Shown: positions 1 through 12,200 of the stretch, piece after piece
Layout of the letters: each line of letters starts with the position of its first letter
Position numbering within the stretch: position 1 is the first letter of the stretch
Assembly (NCBI RefSeq): GCF_016808095.1
Contig: NC_068976.1
Location: 34,900,371 to 34,964,370, forward strand
Direction: 5' to 3'
Source of the DNA: Vigna angularis
Taxonomy: Eukaryota > Streptophyta > Magnoliopsida > Fabales > Fabaceae
Length of the DNA stretch: 64,000 nt
Made by a program: the position numbers and the translations under genes
The notes under the pieces: model-generated
The model's input: the letters and a program-made list of their open reading frames with translations, nothing else
What the model was told of the DNA's origin: nothing
The model's database searches: none

Positions 1-1
1 A

Positions 2-169
2 AAAAGAGCGTTGACAGGATTAGCTATCCTTGCAGTCGACACGTCTAGTCCAATTCTCATCAAGTTGATGGAAAATAACATGGTGGAAATTTGTAATGGA
101 ACAAACCACTATGGAATTCAATTAATGTCTAAGATTTTCTTTAGGATGCTTTTCGCTTGTCACATGTAG
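2..169 (+). CDS. Possible 3'-terminal exon of an unidentified gene (partial at window edge)
   Basis: An open frame enters from the left edge and runs 55 codons to a TAG at 167-169. It begins KRALTGLAILAVDTSS and contains LIKLMENNMVEICNG, with a balanced, protein-like composition unlike the AT-rich sequence that follows. The 5' part would lie outside the window. The leucine/alanine-rich helix-like stretch faintly recalls ARM/HEAT-type repeats, but I do not recognise the family. It could equally be a pseudogene fragment or a chance frame; there is no splice or expression evidence. Confidence 0.28.
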   Translation, partial: KRALTGLAILAVDTSSPILIKLMENNMVEICNGTNHYGIQLMSKIFFRMLFACHM

Positions 170-1207
170 TACCGTGTTTTTGTAATTGTCTTTCTTATTC
201 TATCCCTGTTTTTGTGCTTATTTTTTCTGGCAACATTTGGGATGTAGGGTAATGAGTTTGCAGACGTTAGTGGTTTTATTTCCACATTTTCTGTGTTAAC
301 TTTTTCCTTCTCAAATCATATTTTATGTAACACTATTCTTCATGGTGTGGCATTACGTAATATTATTTTTTTATTCCCATTTTCAATTTTGAAGTGCTTT
401 TGTTGTTTTTACTTTGTAAAATTAAATCCTGTTAACTAGTTTGATATACCCTTGTTTTAGAATATTTCAACTTTTATGAAGGTAAATAAGTTAGAATTTG
501 AGATGGAATAAGTCCATTCACAAAGCTTAGCCCTATGTTTGAAAACAACTTAGATTTAAGCAACATTGTGTGAATTTTCATAACTTCCTTTGACCTAATT
601 TGAGATAATGTGCTCATGCTTCGCATCTCTTGGGAGGGTTAATTTTGGTTTATCCTTTAATTTACTCTAACCTTGTTTGATGGTAAGGGTGTATTTTGAA
701 TTTTTCATTCAGCACAGTACATACGGGTGATGTGTAGGACATTATGAATAAACTAGAAGCCAATATTTTAAGAGAGGGTTTTGGAGAGCAATATGAAGTA
801 GTCTATTATTTTTCTGCTTGATTCATTAGAATTTACAACTTTCTAAAATAACCATAACAGAATTGCTTGTGGTTCTATATAATATTAAAATATTGGGTTT
901 GTTACTACCTCAACCTCAAGCTAGCTCGTAGAGTCAGGACTGTCCCTCCACTTTTATACGCCATTTTGACCATATTACTAATCAATGTTGGTCCTTCAAC
1001 AGAATAAAATGGTAGCCTTGATGAACTACCATGGATGCCTTCATCGAGCTACAAAGTTTTTATTGATGTTATAAGACAAATAAGTTTGTAGAGATTGTCT
1101 ATCTTTTCACTCTTGTTCCTTTTAGTTTTAAAATGTTTCGAGATTATTTCAAAACAGAAAACCTAAAATAATTTTCAAACTAGAGATTCTTGTTTGTTGA
1201 TGACAAA
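170..1207. other. AT-rich non-coding stretch
   Basis: No supported gene. If the leading frame is a real terminal exon, the first few hundred bases would be its 3' UTR and downstream flank. No RNA gene or element boundary was recognised. Confidence 0.5.
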
Positions 1208-1473
1208 TAACTTGAGGAATTCAATGACACAACCACTTCACAGCATGAAACACAAAAACTACCCATATCTCAACCACTTTGTTATGTTGCTGATGATGCC
1301 AACTTTTTGAGCTTTGACTAGTCAATCGAGGAGGCATACAAGGAGCTTGCTATGGATGGTAGAGACTTTGTTGTACTGAAGGAGCTTGCCATTGAGTTGA
1401 AGATTGATGATGTTGTTTTGGCTAAGCTAGGTGTCATGGCCTCACTTCAAGTCCATCACCACTTTGTAGGTTG
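1208..1473 (+). pseudogene. Exon-like coding remnant, function unknown
   Basis: One frame reads protein-like for about 85 codons, for example CYVADDANFLSFD, then after one TAG (near 1318) SIEEAYKELAMDGRDFVVL and KELAIELKIDDVVLAKLG, ending in a TGA where the tandem repeat begins. The charged, helix-forming composition differs from the flanks. I do not recognise the family. It could be a decayed exon or a captured gene fragment; chance is not excluded. Confidence 0.2.
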
Positions 1474-2040
1474 ACATCGTCTATGTAACACGAATACTGA
1501 TACAAAAACTGGACATGAACGCAAACATTTTGGCATGAGTAGTCTCTAAAATGTAGGACATGGGAACACAAATATATGTATTAGATAATTATGAATTATT
1601 TAATTTAACAATCATTATTTATATACACAAAATCATCTATAGAAAAAAGTTAGTTAAATATAATAGTCTAAACATATTCTCACCTAATAGGAAAATAAAT
1701 CTAATCTATCTATCTCATATCCAAAATGTGAAAAATAGTCATATAAAAATTGGTCCCACCATGGACATCATCTATGTAGCACATATATGATACAAAAATT
1801 AGACATGAACATAGACACTTTGACATGTGTAGTCTCTAAAATGTAGGTTTGCAACTCGATTCTATATATTAGATAATTATGATTATTTAATTTAACAATC
1901 GATATTTATATACACAAAATCATCTACAAACAAGGTTAGTTAAATATGATAGTCTAAACATATTGTAACCTAATAGGAAAATGAATCTAATATATCTAAT
2001 ATCCAAAATGTGAAAAATAGTCACATAAAATTTGGTCCTT
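1471..2040. repeat. Two-copy direct tandem repeat, unit about 285 bp
   Basis: Copy 1 (about 1471-1758) and copy 2 (about 1761-2040) share blocks in the same order: a start reading GACATC-TCTATGTA, GACATGAACxxAxAC, AGTCTCTAAAATGTAGG, ATATTAGATAATTATGA, AGTCTAAACATATT, ATCCAAAATGTGAAAAATAG and a TTGGTCC end. Divergence is moderate, so the duplication is not recent. A short frame in copy 1 (1560-1790) is not conserved in copy 2. Confidence 0.75.
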
Positions 2041-2160
2041 ATTTCTATAATCATAATAGAAGTTTATGCAATAAGTTTACAAGTTTATGAGTTTTTAGAA
2101 AATCATTGTATTTGTTCTTGTTCAAATTGTGTTGGAGCCATGTCAAAATTATGTCAGTGA

Positions 2161-2475
2161 TGTTGGAAGTCTCACATCGAATAGAGATAAGGGCAATTTA
2201 GAATATATATATGTGGGTGAAAACCTCACCCTTCAAGTCGATTTTGTGGGATTGAGTTAGGCTTAAAATCCACTTCTTAATATAGTATCAGAGTCATGGG
2301 TTAGAGCCTATGCATGAGATGTATATACTTCGACGTGAGGAGGTGTGTTGAAAGTTCATATCGACTAGAAGCCAATTTAAAATATATATATATATATATA
2401 TATATGTGGGTGCAAACCTTAACCTACAAGCTGGTTTTGTGGGGTTGAGTTAGCCTTAAAGTCCACTTTTTAACA
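2161..2475 (+). mobile_element. Complete TRIM-type mini LTR element
   Basis: LTR 1 spans about 2161-2282 (starts TGTTGGAAGTCTCACATCGA). It is followed by a Met-tRNA-like primer site (TATCAGAGTCATGG, about 2286-2299), about 60 bp of internal sequence ending in a purine-rich CGTGAGGAGGTG (about 2332-2345), then LTR 2 at 2346-2475, which ends TTTTTAACA. The internal region codes for nothing, as expected for TRIMs. Five bases on each side read AGTGA and AGAGA, a 4/5 match consistent with an old target duplication. LTR 2 carries a (TA)n expansion. Related copies lie at 16787-16907 and 56910-57025. Confidence 0.75.
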
Positions 2476-2940
2476 AGAGACAAGAAAAAATGTCTTTTAA
2501 ATAGGAAACTTCCTTGATATATGTCGTATGATTGTCATACACGGGTCGATGTCCTATATGTTTTGGACATAGGGACACACCATTTGTGAGACATGTCCGA
2601 TTTTCATAAGACATTGTTCACCTTTAGCCTAGCTTGCCTAATGATAGATCATAATATATGATCACAAACATATTAGCTATATTAGAATTTTTTTATGTTT
2701 CCCCTCCAGTGTCTGAAATAGCTAGTTCCTGCCAACACAAGAATAGTATACATACCAAGTTCTATTACCCAATCTTAAATAATTTTCATACAATGATTAT
2801 CATGAGTTCTAAATAATTGTAGTTACACATGTCATGTACTACTTTGCCTGACCTACTGGAATCCAAGTAGAAAAGGAGAAGTCACATATCTATATTTGTA
2901 TCATATTGAAGTCAATTATTGAAAATAGAAGCATAATATA

Positions 2941-4060
2941 TTGTATTTATTTAGAATGCCGTGTTGGATGATAATCTTGATAAAGCTTACATACATGGAA
3001 CAAAAGAGCAAATTATGTTGCTTAGGGGGAGTCTTCTACTATGGTTTGTCGGGCTGCACAAGTTCCTATATGGACCCAAATAGTCCCCTCAAATCTATTT
3101 TGGTCGCTTTCTTACTGCTGTGCAACAACTTGGTATGATTTGTAGTAAAGTCTATCACTCTATCTTCCATCACCATTCAACTCAGGGATGCATTCATCTT
3201 ATTGTGTTTGTAAATGATAATTTCCTTATAAGCTTTGGTCGGTGTAAATTCACAACCTCAAATAGTACCTCTCGTGCCAGTTCTAGATTAAAGACCTTGG
3301 TAAGGTATTTCCTAGGTTTCAAAATTGCTCAATCCAAGGATGATTTGGTAACCTATTAGAGGAAATTTGTTCTTGACATCTTGCCAGAAACTGATATACT
3401 GAATGCCAAGCAAGTAGAAACTTCGATGAAACCTCATGTTAGATTGCTATCCAATTAGGAGGAGCCCTTATTGAAACTGAGGAATTATAGAACCGATTGG
3501 AAAATTGAATTATCTCATACTCATTCATCCATATGTTAGATTGCTACCAAACTGGGAGGAGCCCTTATTGAATCTCGGGGAAATATAAGATGTTGATTGG
3601 AAAGTTGAATTATCTTCAGTCATTCATCCACCACATGTTCCCTGTGCAGTAAGTGTGGTGAGTCTATTCTTGAACTCTCCTTGCCAGAAGCATTAGGATG
3701 TAATAATGGAGATAGTGAAGTACACTAAGAGTGCTGTAGGAAATTGTGTCATTTATAAAGACAAGGGGCATGCTCAGATAGTTGGTTTCTCAGAGATAGT
3801 CCGACTAGGTCAGTTCATCCAATGGTAGGCGATCTGCTCCTGCATGTGTCCTGATTGGATTAAAATTGGTATCCTGGTACAGTAAGAAGCAAATTGTTGT
3901 AGTGAGATCAAGTTCTGAAACAAAATACAAGGTCGTGATTTTACTAATGTGGCGGATACTATTTTGAGAGAGTTCAAGATTGAAGAGACTGCACAAATGA
4001 CAATGCGATGGACAACATAATCATCACAAATAAAATTACATCAAGCTACCAAGATTGTCT
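2941..4060 (+). pseudogene. Decayed Ty1/copia pol relic (reverse transcriptase and RNase H)
   Basis: Short frames in shifting phases match copia pol in order. There is an RT palm trace (STQGCIHLIVFVNDNFLIS, where intact elements have a YVDD-type motif). A RYFLGFKIAQSKDDLV segment matches the KYFLGIE(V/F)A motif, followed by ETDILNAKQVETSMKPH. A GKLNYL segment is near 3600, and an RNase H part holds GHAQIVGFSE and VSWYSKKQIVVVRSS (about 3768-3930). Many stops and shifts make it non-functional. No LTRs were found around it, so its edges are approximate. Confidence 0.65.
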
Positions 4061-6253
4061 TGCATCATTCAGTTATATGGTCATTCATCACAATTTGCTT
4101 TCAATCTGTTAGTTGTTCATTAAATCTTACATAAAGTCATCACTACCATCATTTTAGTTTTCTCGTGGGTTTCTTATACTCTTCTATTGTACTCCGTCTT
4201 GTATCATTGACATATTTTATACCCTCATTATGAGACTCCAATATAGAAAATCCCAAGAAGGGCAATAATAGAGAAGACCTCTTCAAATTGAAGAGGACTA
4301 CTGGGAAAAAATAATGTTTAAATAACAAGCTGAGGTTGTTAACTGTAAAAGGGAATTAAAATAATATGATATGATTAGTTGAAATTATATATATATTTTC
4401 TATTTATAACCCAGTTCTTGATTAAAATACTTTTCATGTTTTTGACTTGATATGAATAGAATGATTAGCATTCGGACTGTCTGCTTTGTGTTTATACTTT
4501 TATGTCTCTTACACGCTCTTGTTAATGTATTCTTTATTGAAAGTTTGCGTGTTAATTGTGTGAATTGTTTTTGTTGGTTAAAATCTGTTATTTGTATTCG
4601 GAAACAATTGCCGAGATTTCTAAATTTAGTATCAAGTTAACAACTTGTATACTTTCTGATTTTTTCTATCGAGAATTGAAAGAGGAACTGCAAAGTCCTT
4701 GCCTTACTTTTACTCTACAATGTTTGATTTTTAACTATTGCCTGTGGGTGGAATAAAGCTTACCACGGATTCGACTTAAAATCACTCATTCTTTTTGATA
4801 GAAAAAATATATTTTGGTACTAAATTATTATTTTGAATTGAGTTACATGAACTAAATTAGATTCTTTTAGGTTTACTGTTATACATGTTCAAGCTCAATA
4901 TATATAGTTGCTCTGTTCAGTCAATTTAGAGAATTATTAATTTGTTTGCCCTTCTTGACTTCTTTTGAAAAGACTTTATAACTTTTAAAAACTAACATTG
5001 ACACTGTTTAATGAAGATTCATGAATTGTATTGAAGATGTTCCCTCGTGTAAGAGCCCTTTGGGCTTGAGGTATGGTTAAGTGTGCAGACTCACTACATT
5101 ATGCTCAAAAACTTCTATTTTAGAAGAAGGGAAGTGGTAAAGGATCAAACTGTGTACCATTTGGTCATATACAGGTTTTGATATCATGTCTACACTCTGT
5201 AGTGATTTACAATCATAATGTCATGTGGTGTCTGTGGAGGTCCGATTTTCATGATATCACACCCAGGAATTTTGATTATTTATTGGTAGTGTTCTTTCCA
5301 ACATTAATATTTTTTGCCATTGCCTGTTAAAATTAAGTACATAGTTAACGCAATAGTGTGTTTGTAAGGTGTAGATTATAATCATGGTTTGATTCTCAAC
5401 AGCCATGGTTGTAAAAGGTCAGTTTTAAAATGCAAGTTTCTTGCTAAATTATTTGCATATTGATTTTTGCCATGTATCTGTGTCACATTCTTAAAGTAAC
5501 ATCATGAAACTGTACTTTAAGAGCTTTCTTTGTTTTCCAATTTTTATATATCTGATTTTCTAGAAATATAGTGATCTCGACTCCTACGCACCTTCGTAAA
5601 ATTTAGCTTAGTATAGATTACTTGTTTCCTTTTCAGTTCAAATAAAAACGATAATGTTTCATGTCTCTTGACCTGCTAATAAGCTTCATCAATTCAGTTG
5701 TTTTTCCTTTGGAAGTGATGCTATCAAGTCAAGAAGAAAAAGTGATAGGATTGTATTAATCATTCATTTATAAACTTTAAGTGGAATTTAGGTTGGTGAT
5801 TGTGATTATATACATGGATTCCTTTCAATTGTTGTAGGTATTTCTTTTCTTGCATAGGCCTTTAAAGTCATTTCACCGTTTGTATTTGTTCAGTTGGAAT
5901 CAATATAAAATTGCAATGATTTTATATGATGTATTACTGACAGCATGGTTGCTTTAACATCTTTCACCCATTTAAAGGTCAGTAATAAATTTTAACACAT
6001 AAAACTGATAAAAGGAACTACACATCTGTGTGGTTTGAAGAATTTCTTCCTTAATTTGAGTCTTTGCTTCTCAATAGGTTCTTCATTGGTTCTGACATAC
6101 ATGCTAAGGTTGGTTTTCTTTTCTTGATAACTAGATATTTAAAATAATTAGTTTGGGGTCTATATGCCAGAACATTTATATAAACACATCATACTTAAAA
6201 TCTGAGTCCATTTTTCTTAATAGCAATCGAGAAACACATGTCCTGTAAATGGA
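4061..6253. other. Intergenic, including the 3' UTR side of the MADS gene
   Basis: No convincing coding region. Short frames at 4452-4756 lack family resemblance. The last few hundred bases (about 6000-6253) are presumably the 3' UTR of the minus-strand MADS-box gene, whose stop codon is at 6254-6256. The stretch 4061-4320 may be the downstream edge of the copia relic. Confidence 0.45.
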
Positions 6254-6272
6254 TCAATGCAATTGCAATCTG
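6254..6272 (-). CDS. MADS gene exon 8 (last six codons and stop)
   Basis: 19 bp after the acceptor TTGTTGCAG. A C completes GGC (Gly), then RLQLH and TGA at 6256-6254. It is too short for any length-based scan, but phase, acceptor and C-terminal motif agree. Confidence 0.85.
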
Positions 6273-9200
6273 CTGCAACAATAAAAATAAATCTGATATC
6301 AATGCTTTTGCAACATGATTATTGGTCTACTAGTTAAAATGATAGAAAGATCATACCCCAATTTTGCAGTTCCTGAAGGAGCCTTATAGTGTTGCTGTGG
6401 CTGGCTTAGCTGGAGATTCACGGGCACATGCAAATCCTCTCCTATGCCTAGACCATTTGTGAGAACATAATCTCTGTTTGTTTCGCTGTCATCTTTTGTT
6501 CCATGGACCTGAGTTAGTAAAACTCTTTTTAAAGTTCAGAATAAATAGTAAACAAGGTTGTCCCCATTTAGAAAGTTGGATCATTCAGTTTGAGAAGATT
6601 ATTTTAGTTTGATCTGCCATCCAAACCAATACCTTCTTTTTCAATTCCATGTTTTCTTGACAAATTAGGTTTACCTTCTTATACAGTTCCACATTTTCTT
6701 GGCGTATGAGGTTTCCCTGCAGAAAGTAAAAGGAATATTTTAACTAACAAAATACTTAGATCATTAACTTCTCTGTTTAAAGACTGACCTTTCGATTTAG
6801 GTCTTGTATTTCATCCATTAGAAGTTGATCCTGCATATGCCAATATCATGTTAACTATTACATCTTTATCTTCAAAATTGAGCTCACATTTTTTATAGAG
6901 AATACAAACCTTTTTCATACGGACACCGCGAAGGCTAATTTCTAATTGGTTCTCCAAATTTTGTAATTCTTTGACTGTCAAACCTGACAGTTCCTCCCCC
7001 ATGATTTTTCTGCCACATCAAACTAGAAGTAAAATTGTATGTATTGAAAATATGGAACCTTAATGGATATTTCACTATAAAGATTAGAGACAAATAGGAC
7101 ACTGAAAATATAATCTTGAAAGTACCTTTTTGTGTGTATTTTAAATTATTTGACAAGCCTTAAGAGATACACATGTTTATTCTTCTATAATTATAAGACA
7201 ATTTATCTCATGAATAATACTTGTAACAAGTTGAGAAACCGACACTCTGTGGCTTATGTATGATATGCGTGCGTTAATGTATATTTTAGAGCAGGATTGT
7301 TCACGGCCAGAATTTAATTCTGGCCGTTATTCCAAACCGGTGAGTAGAGGGGAAAGATGAGAAAAATGAAGAAGGGTATCCTCAAATCCAAAAAGAGCAT
7401 GTCACAGAGGCCAACATGGTTGAGGCCGTGGATGCTGGAGACAGTGGTGGGAGCGTCTTCAACGATGCAGAACAGTGGCGAGGATGGGTTTGCCATTCTC
7501 GTAAATCTTTACTACAGTGTTCCTATCTGGGAACAAAACAAAGGAACAGTGCTAGAATGGTAAAAGTTTCTAAACATGCCTATAAGACTCATGCTAGAGC
7601 CTAGTTGGTATTCGTTGAATATAGAATGTGGGTCATTGAGATAATTTTTCTAAATCATTGAAGTTACTAAACCTTAACAACTATCTTACTCTTTAACATT
7701 ATTGTTATTATTTGAATGTGGAATGCCTTTAATTACTCTATGTTGTTTTAAACATTTTCGTTCATCTTTATGAAGGTATGTACACGTCTATGTTATATTT
7801 GAATAATTAGGTTTCGCTCCATTCCAACTACCTTCTAGCAGTGTTATTAGCAGCTTTCAGTTGATGTCTGTCGCTCTCTACCTCTCGTGAGATGCCTGAT
7901 TTTTTCCAGTTGACTTTTGAATATTTCTGGGTGGTTCTAGTTAAGTGTGTTTGTTTGAAAGAAGTAGAGCATATAGTTAAGTTCCAGCTCAAAGGAGGTT
8001 GTCAGAATTCTAGTGTAGATTTACTAACATTTATTTAGCACGTAATTCAACACTGTTTTCAAAGTTCGAACTTTGAAGGATACAGCATCCTCCTTGAACG
8101 ACAGAATATTAGTCAACTATACTTATGACAGTATTAGTAGGTGTTAATTAGCTATTCAGTTCTCCCTAAACCCTAAAGTTTGTTTCAACAAGAACAAATG
8201 TTAAAAATCAACACATAACAAATATAGCGAGTTAACACACTAGCATAATGCTTTTAATGACTTCTCTTGATTTTCCATAAATTATGTAATTCAATGAGGA
8301 AAATACTCGGGATCTACAGCAGCCAAATTGATTTCATATCCTCTGTTTTTTTCTAAATCATTGTCCCATTGTAATTTATGAAGTTGTAACGGCATTTTGA
8401 TAAAATATAAAGTAATAAAATACAATATTTAACCGAGAACAACGATACACTTGGAGATGTCAAAATGAATTTTAACTCATGAGTCAACTTTCCTCTGTTG
8501 GAACAATTAGTCTATCTAGTGAAGTCGGAAGGACTTGAGTAGGGAGTAGTACGTGGGTTATCTATTTTATTGTACCTAGTTGTTTAGGATAGTCTCTTGA
8601 CCTTTCATCTCTATATTGTATCAACTTTTTATCAATATAAATAGTAGAACATGGAGAAGGGTCTATTAAGTCCTCTAAGATTATATTTCTTTATTTTTAA
8701 TCTCAATTTGGTATCATAGTAGTTTGATCCTGTTCTATTTTCTGTTTTGTTTTATATGTTGGCACTAGTAATCATTGCTCGCTATTGTCAAACTTTGTTC
8801 GTTGTTTTCCTCCTTTATCAATAATTTGTCCACTGCCTTTTAAAACTGTCCAACTCTATCAATCATGATTCTATGCTAGTTCGTTGCCATCCAACCATCA
8901 TCCATCGCTGTAGTTTTGTCATGCGACCATCGGATTTGGATTGTCACTCCAAGCGATGACCAACCCTATCAGTGCAGAGGGCGGGCTAGTTTGCTACCAC
9001 GCCTACCATCTCTGTTTGTTGTAACTAGACGCATGTTGTCCGTTGCCATCCATTCATCCAAACGTCATCGCACTACCTCCATAGTTGTTGTCGGATCCCT
9101 CTCTCTATTATGATCCTTGAAACTTCATTTCAGGGAAGTTCAGAAGCCACCCCTATGGAAGTCACTCTAGGGTTTTCATTTTTCATTGCTTTTTTAACAT

Positions 9201-12200
9201 CTTGTTTTTTGTTCCCATGATCAAAGATGGCAATTGGAAGTGTTATTTCATTCTCTGAAAACTCCTCCATTACTTTTGAGAAGCTAAATAGGAAAATTTA
9301 TCTCTTGGTGTATTGTTGTTGAAATGTAGTTTCTTAGTTTAAGGACATCATGACCAGTTTGAGCATGATGTAAGTCATGTGCTTACTAAAAAAGCTTTAC
9401 AATGGAAACAAGCATATTTTCAATTGTGTACCCTATTTTGACAATGTGGAACCAAGATTTCTAATGTTCCATAGAGCTTTCAAAACATGTCATTCTTTTT
9501 GGAAGAAAGCTTAAAACATCTATGCCAATGATATCTAACGTCTCTATGATTATGCAAACAAGCTTGAATATCTCAAAATGACAGATCATAATATGATATC
9601 TTTCCCAATTAGTTGTTCCCAATTAGTTGTGGAAGAATTGAGAATGTTCTTGGAAGTCAAATCTTGGGAGGAAATCAAGAAAAAACTTAACAAATATTAT
9701 ATGGTGATGATCCTTCTATGGCATCCATACTACGAAGATGCATTGTGATAATCAAATTATTCTCCACATTGCATCAAAGATAGTGTTTCACGAGAAACCT
9801 AAACATATAGAAAATTATTGTCATTTTATTCATAAAAAGTTGTTGACAAAAGAAATATGTACTGAGTTTGTTGGATCAAATGATCAACTTGTAAGTGTGT
9901 TGACCAAATTCTTAGGGGACCTTAGATTGAGTTTATTTGTTTTAAGTTTGGTACATACATTGTATGGTTTAATTTGATGGCGAGTGTGGAAATAATTATT
10001 CTATTTATGATTAGTGAAGTCAGAAGAACTAAAATAAGGTATAGTTATTTCTATTTATTGTATTTCTATTTATTGTACTTAGTTGTCTAGGACAGTCTTT
10101 TGACCTTCCATCTTCCTACCGTATCAACTTTTTATCATTTTAAATAGTAAAACATGATAATGTAGTTATTTTGTTGTTTTTAGTCTAAACTATCAAGGGT
10201 TGAAGTGAGTCTCACTCACTTAACCCACCCGTAACCCACAACAATAACTCTTTATTAATATTCTTATCACATTTATAAGTTTTTTATTAAAATTATTTAT
10301 ATAGATTTACAATGTGATACTTTTAAGTACTAGAATATTGTTTAATAATATTTGAATAGTTTAGATATTCAATTTATTTGTTTGTTAATTTATTTGTTTG
10401 TTAAGTTATATACATTGTACTTTAATTTTTAACTATTATCTTTATAATAATATTAGAAAAAGTAAACATTTTGATTCTACTATTATAAAAAAATTGACTC
10501 GAGTTAATTCATATTTATTGTATTACAATAAATATATAAATTTAAAAAATAAAATATTTGTAAATAAGTCAATTCTCTAATCATCAACTATGGTGACTAT
10601 CAATATATGATGAGTCAAATCATATTACAAAAATTCTAAATCAGATTAACTAGCTATCCTGGCATCAAATTCTTGTACAGAGGTTGTTGCCCACTCAAAC
10701 TACTATTAACAATTATTGCACGCACTACGATATATGATCATAATGCATCAATTTTTAGTTAAAAGAAATCATAATGCGCAGTTGCCACTAGTAAGTTTCT
10801 ATGAATGCAGTTTTCAATTATGAACAATTTATGTTGTTTTATATCAGTTGGGACAGATCAATCTATTTATCCATCAAATCTATTAATAATAAATTCATCC
10901 AAATCATCTATTGCCAAAAAGTAAAAAAGAAATTAAATCCAATCTATACATTTACTTTTATTATAGTTCAAGATCCTTTAATTAATTTTGAAAGTGTTAC
11001 AAATCTTTTCATATATATTGAATGGATTAAAATTAATTCAACCTCTTTTTCCATATTTCTGGCATTTTAAAATTTGAAAAATATGACTAATTTCAATTTT
11101 GTTAACTGTTAATTTTCTTTTTATTGTGAAGTATTCAATGAAACTTGCATACACTTCTCATGAAAGTATATCCATTTATTGTTCAATAACAAAATAAGTC
11201 ATTAAGAAATGATTCATTGAATAATGGTAATGCCATTAAATGTAACTACGTCAAACCATTGAATTCTATAGGTATTTCTGAAATGAAATTTAAATGTATG
11301 GCATTATTATTAATTAAATGTATGGTATTATACTCTTAATGCTGTTTACACAAACTGATCTATTTGGCTCTCTTTGTTCATATGTATGAATAGAAAAAAT
11401 TATTGAAAATGCTGAATTGTGTCAAATACACAAGCATTTTGTTTAGTGATTGGTCAGGTATCAGTAACAGCATAAATACTGCAGAGTAATTATATCCTGA
11501 AACAGCTTCTTGATCACATCAAATTATCAAGTATGCAATAACTCTAGTTGACACTACCATGTTAAATACGCTAATAATCTAGACTCTTTTTAAAATGTGG
11601 ATTTTTCTTTTAAACTCGACTATAGAATAAGCATATGTTCTGATAAGGGATGTACCGGTGGCTTTCTTGCAAATTGTGTAATTGTTGCCTTAACATTGCT
11701 GCCTCCCTTTGCCAAAACTAAAAATTGAAAGAAATAAGTAAAGGTCTGATCAGATATTACAGGAAGGGGAATCACCAGATATATATGCTCTTATCAGAAA
11801 TAAAGTTTAAGGCTTTCATAATTATTTAAATTAAATGTTACACAGAAAAAAAAAATTATGAATATGCATTATGACCCGAATAACATAAGAAACCACCATA
11901 CTAACAGGTGCCAGCACCAAATTATTTATTATTTAGTAGTTGATGTTGATATTTTAAACTTGGTTCTTTGTTTTTCTTTGCTTACAAAACTTGTCGAAAG
12001 GAATTACTTTAGCTATCAAGTTCAGTTGATTACAAACCAAAACATATTTTTCTATACTGCAATTATTTCTGTATATGATGCAATCGAACAAATATAAGAG
12101 TAAGAGATCTCAGAATACCATGACTTCTTAAATTTGAATGTTTATGCTTTGAAGATTTCTATTTTTAGTTGGAAGGATTTTTTCCTTTAGGTATTAGTTC

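Larger units (their letters stand above)
8496..10185 (+). mobile_element. Internally deleted Ty1/copia element in MADS intron 3
   Basis: The 5' LTR is 8496-8705 (TGTTGGAACAATTAG...TCTCA), followed by a Met-tRNA-type primer site TGGTATCATAGT (8709-8720). The 3' LTR is about 9985-10185 and shares blocks such as TGTACxTAGTTGTxTAGGA, TGACCTTxCATCT and GTATCAACTTTTTATCA. Its last third has diverged. Between the LTRs, a gag remnant (about 9230-9725) is joined directly to the RNase H end of pol (9738-9977), so protease, integrase and RT are missing. It lies antisense to the MADS gene. No clear target duplication was found. Confidence 0.75.

Noticed and set aside
5040..5290. A possible tRNA-derived SINE (A-box-like and B-box-like words GGTATGGTTAAGTG and GGATCAAAC)
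   Set aside because: The boxes are imperfect, there is no terminal repeat or duplication, and no second copy was seen in the window.
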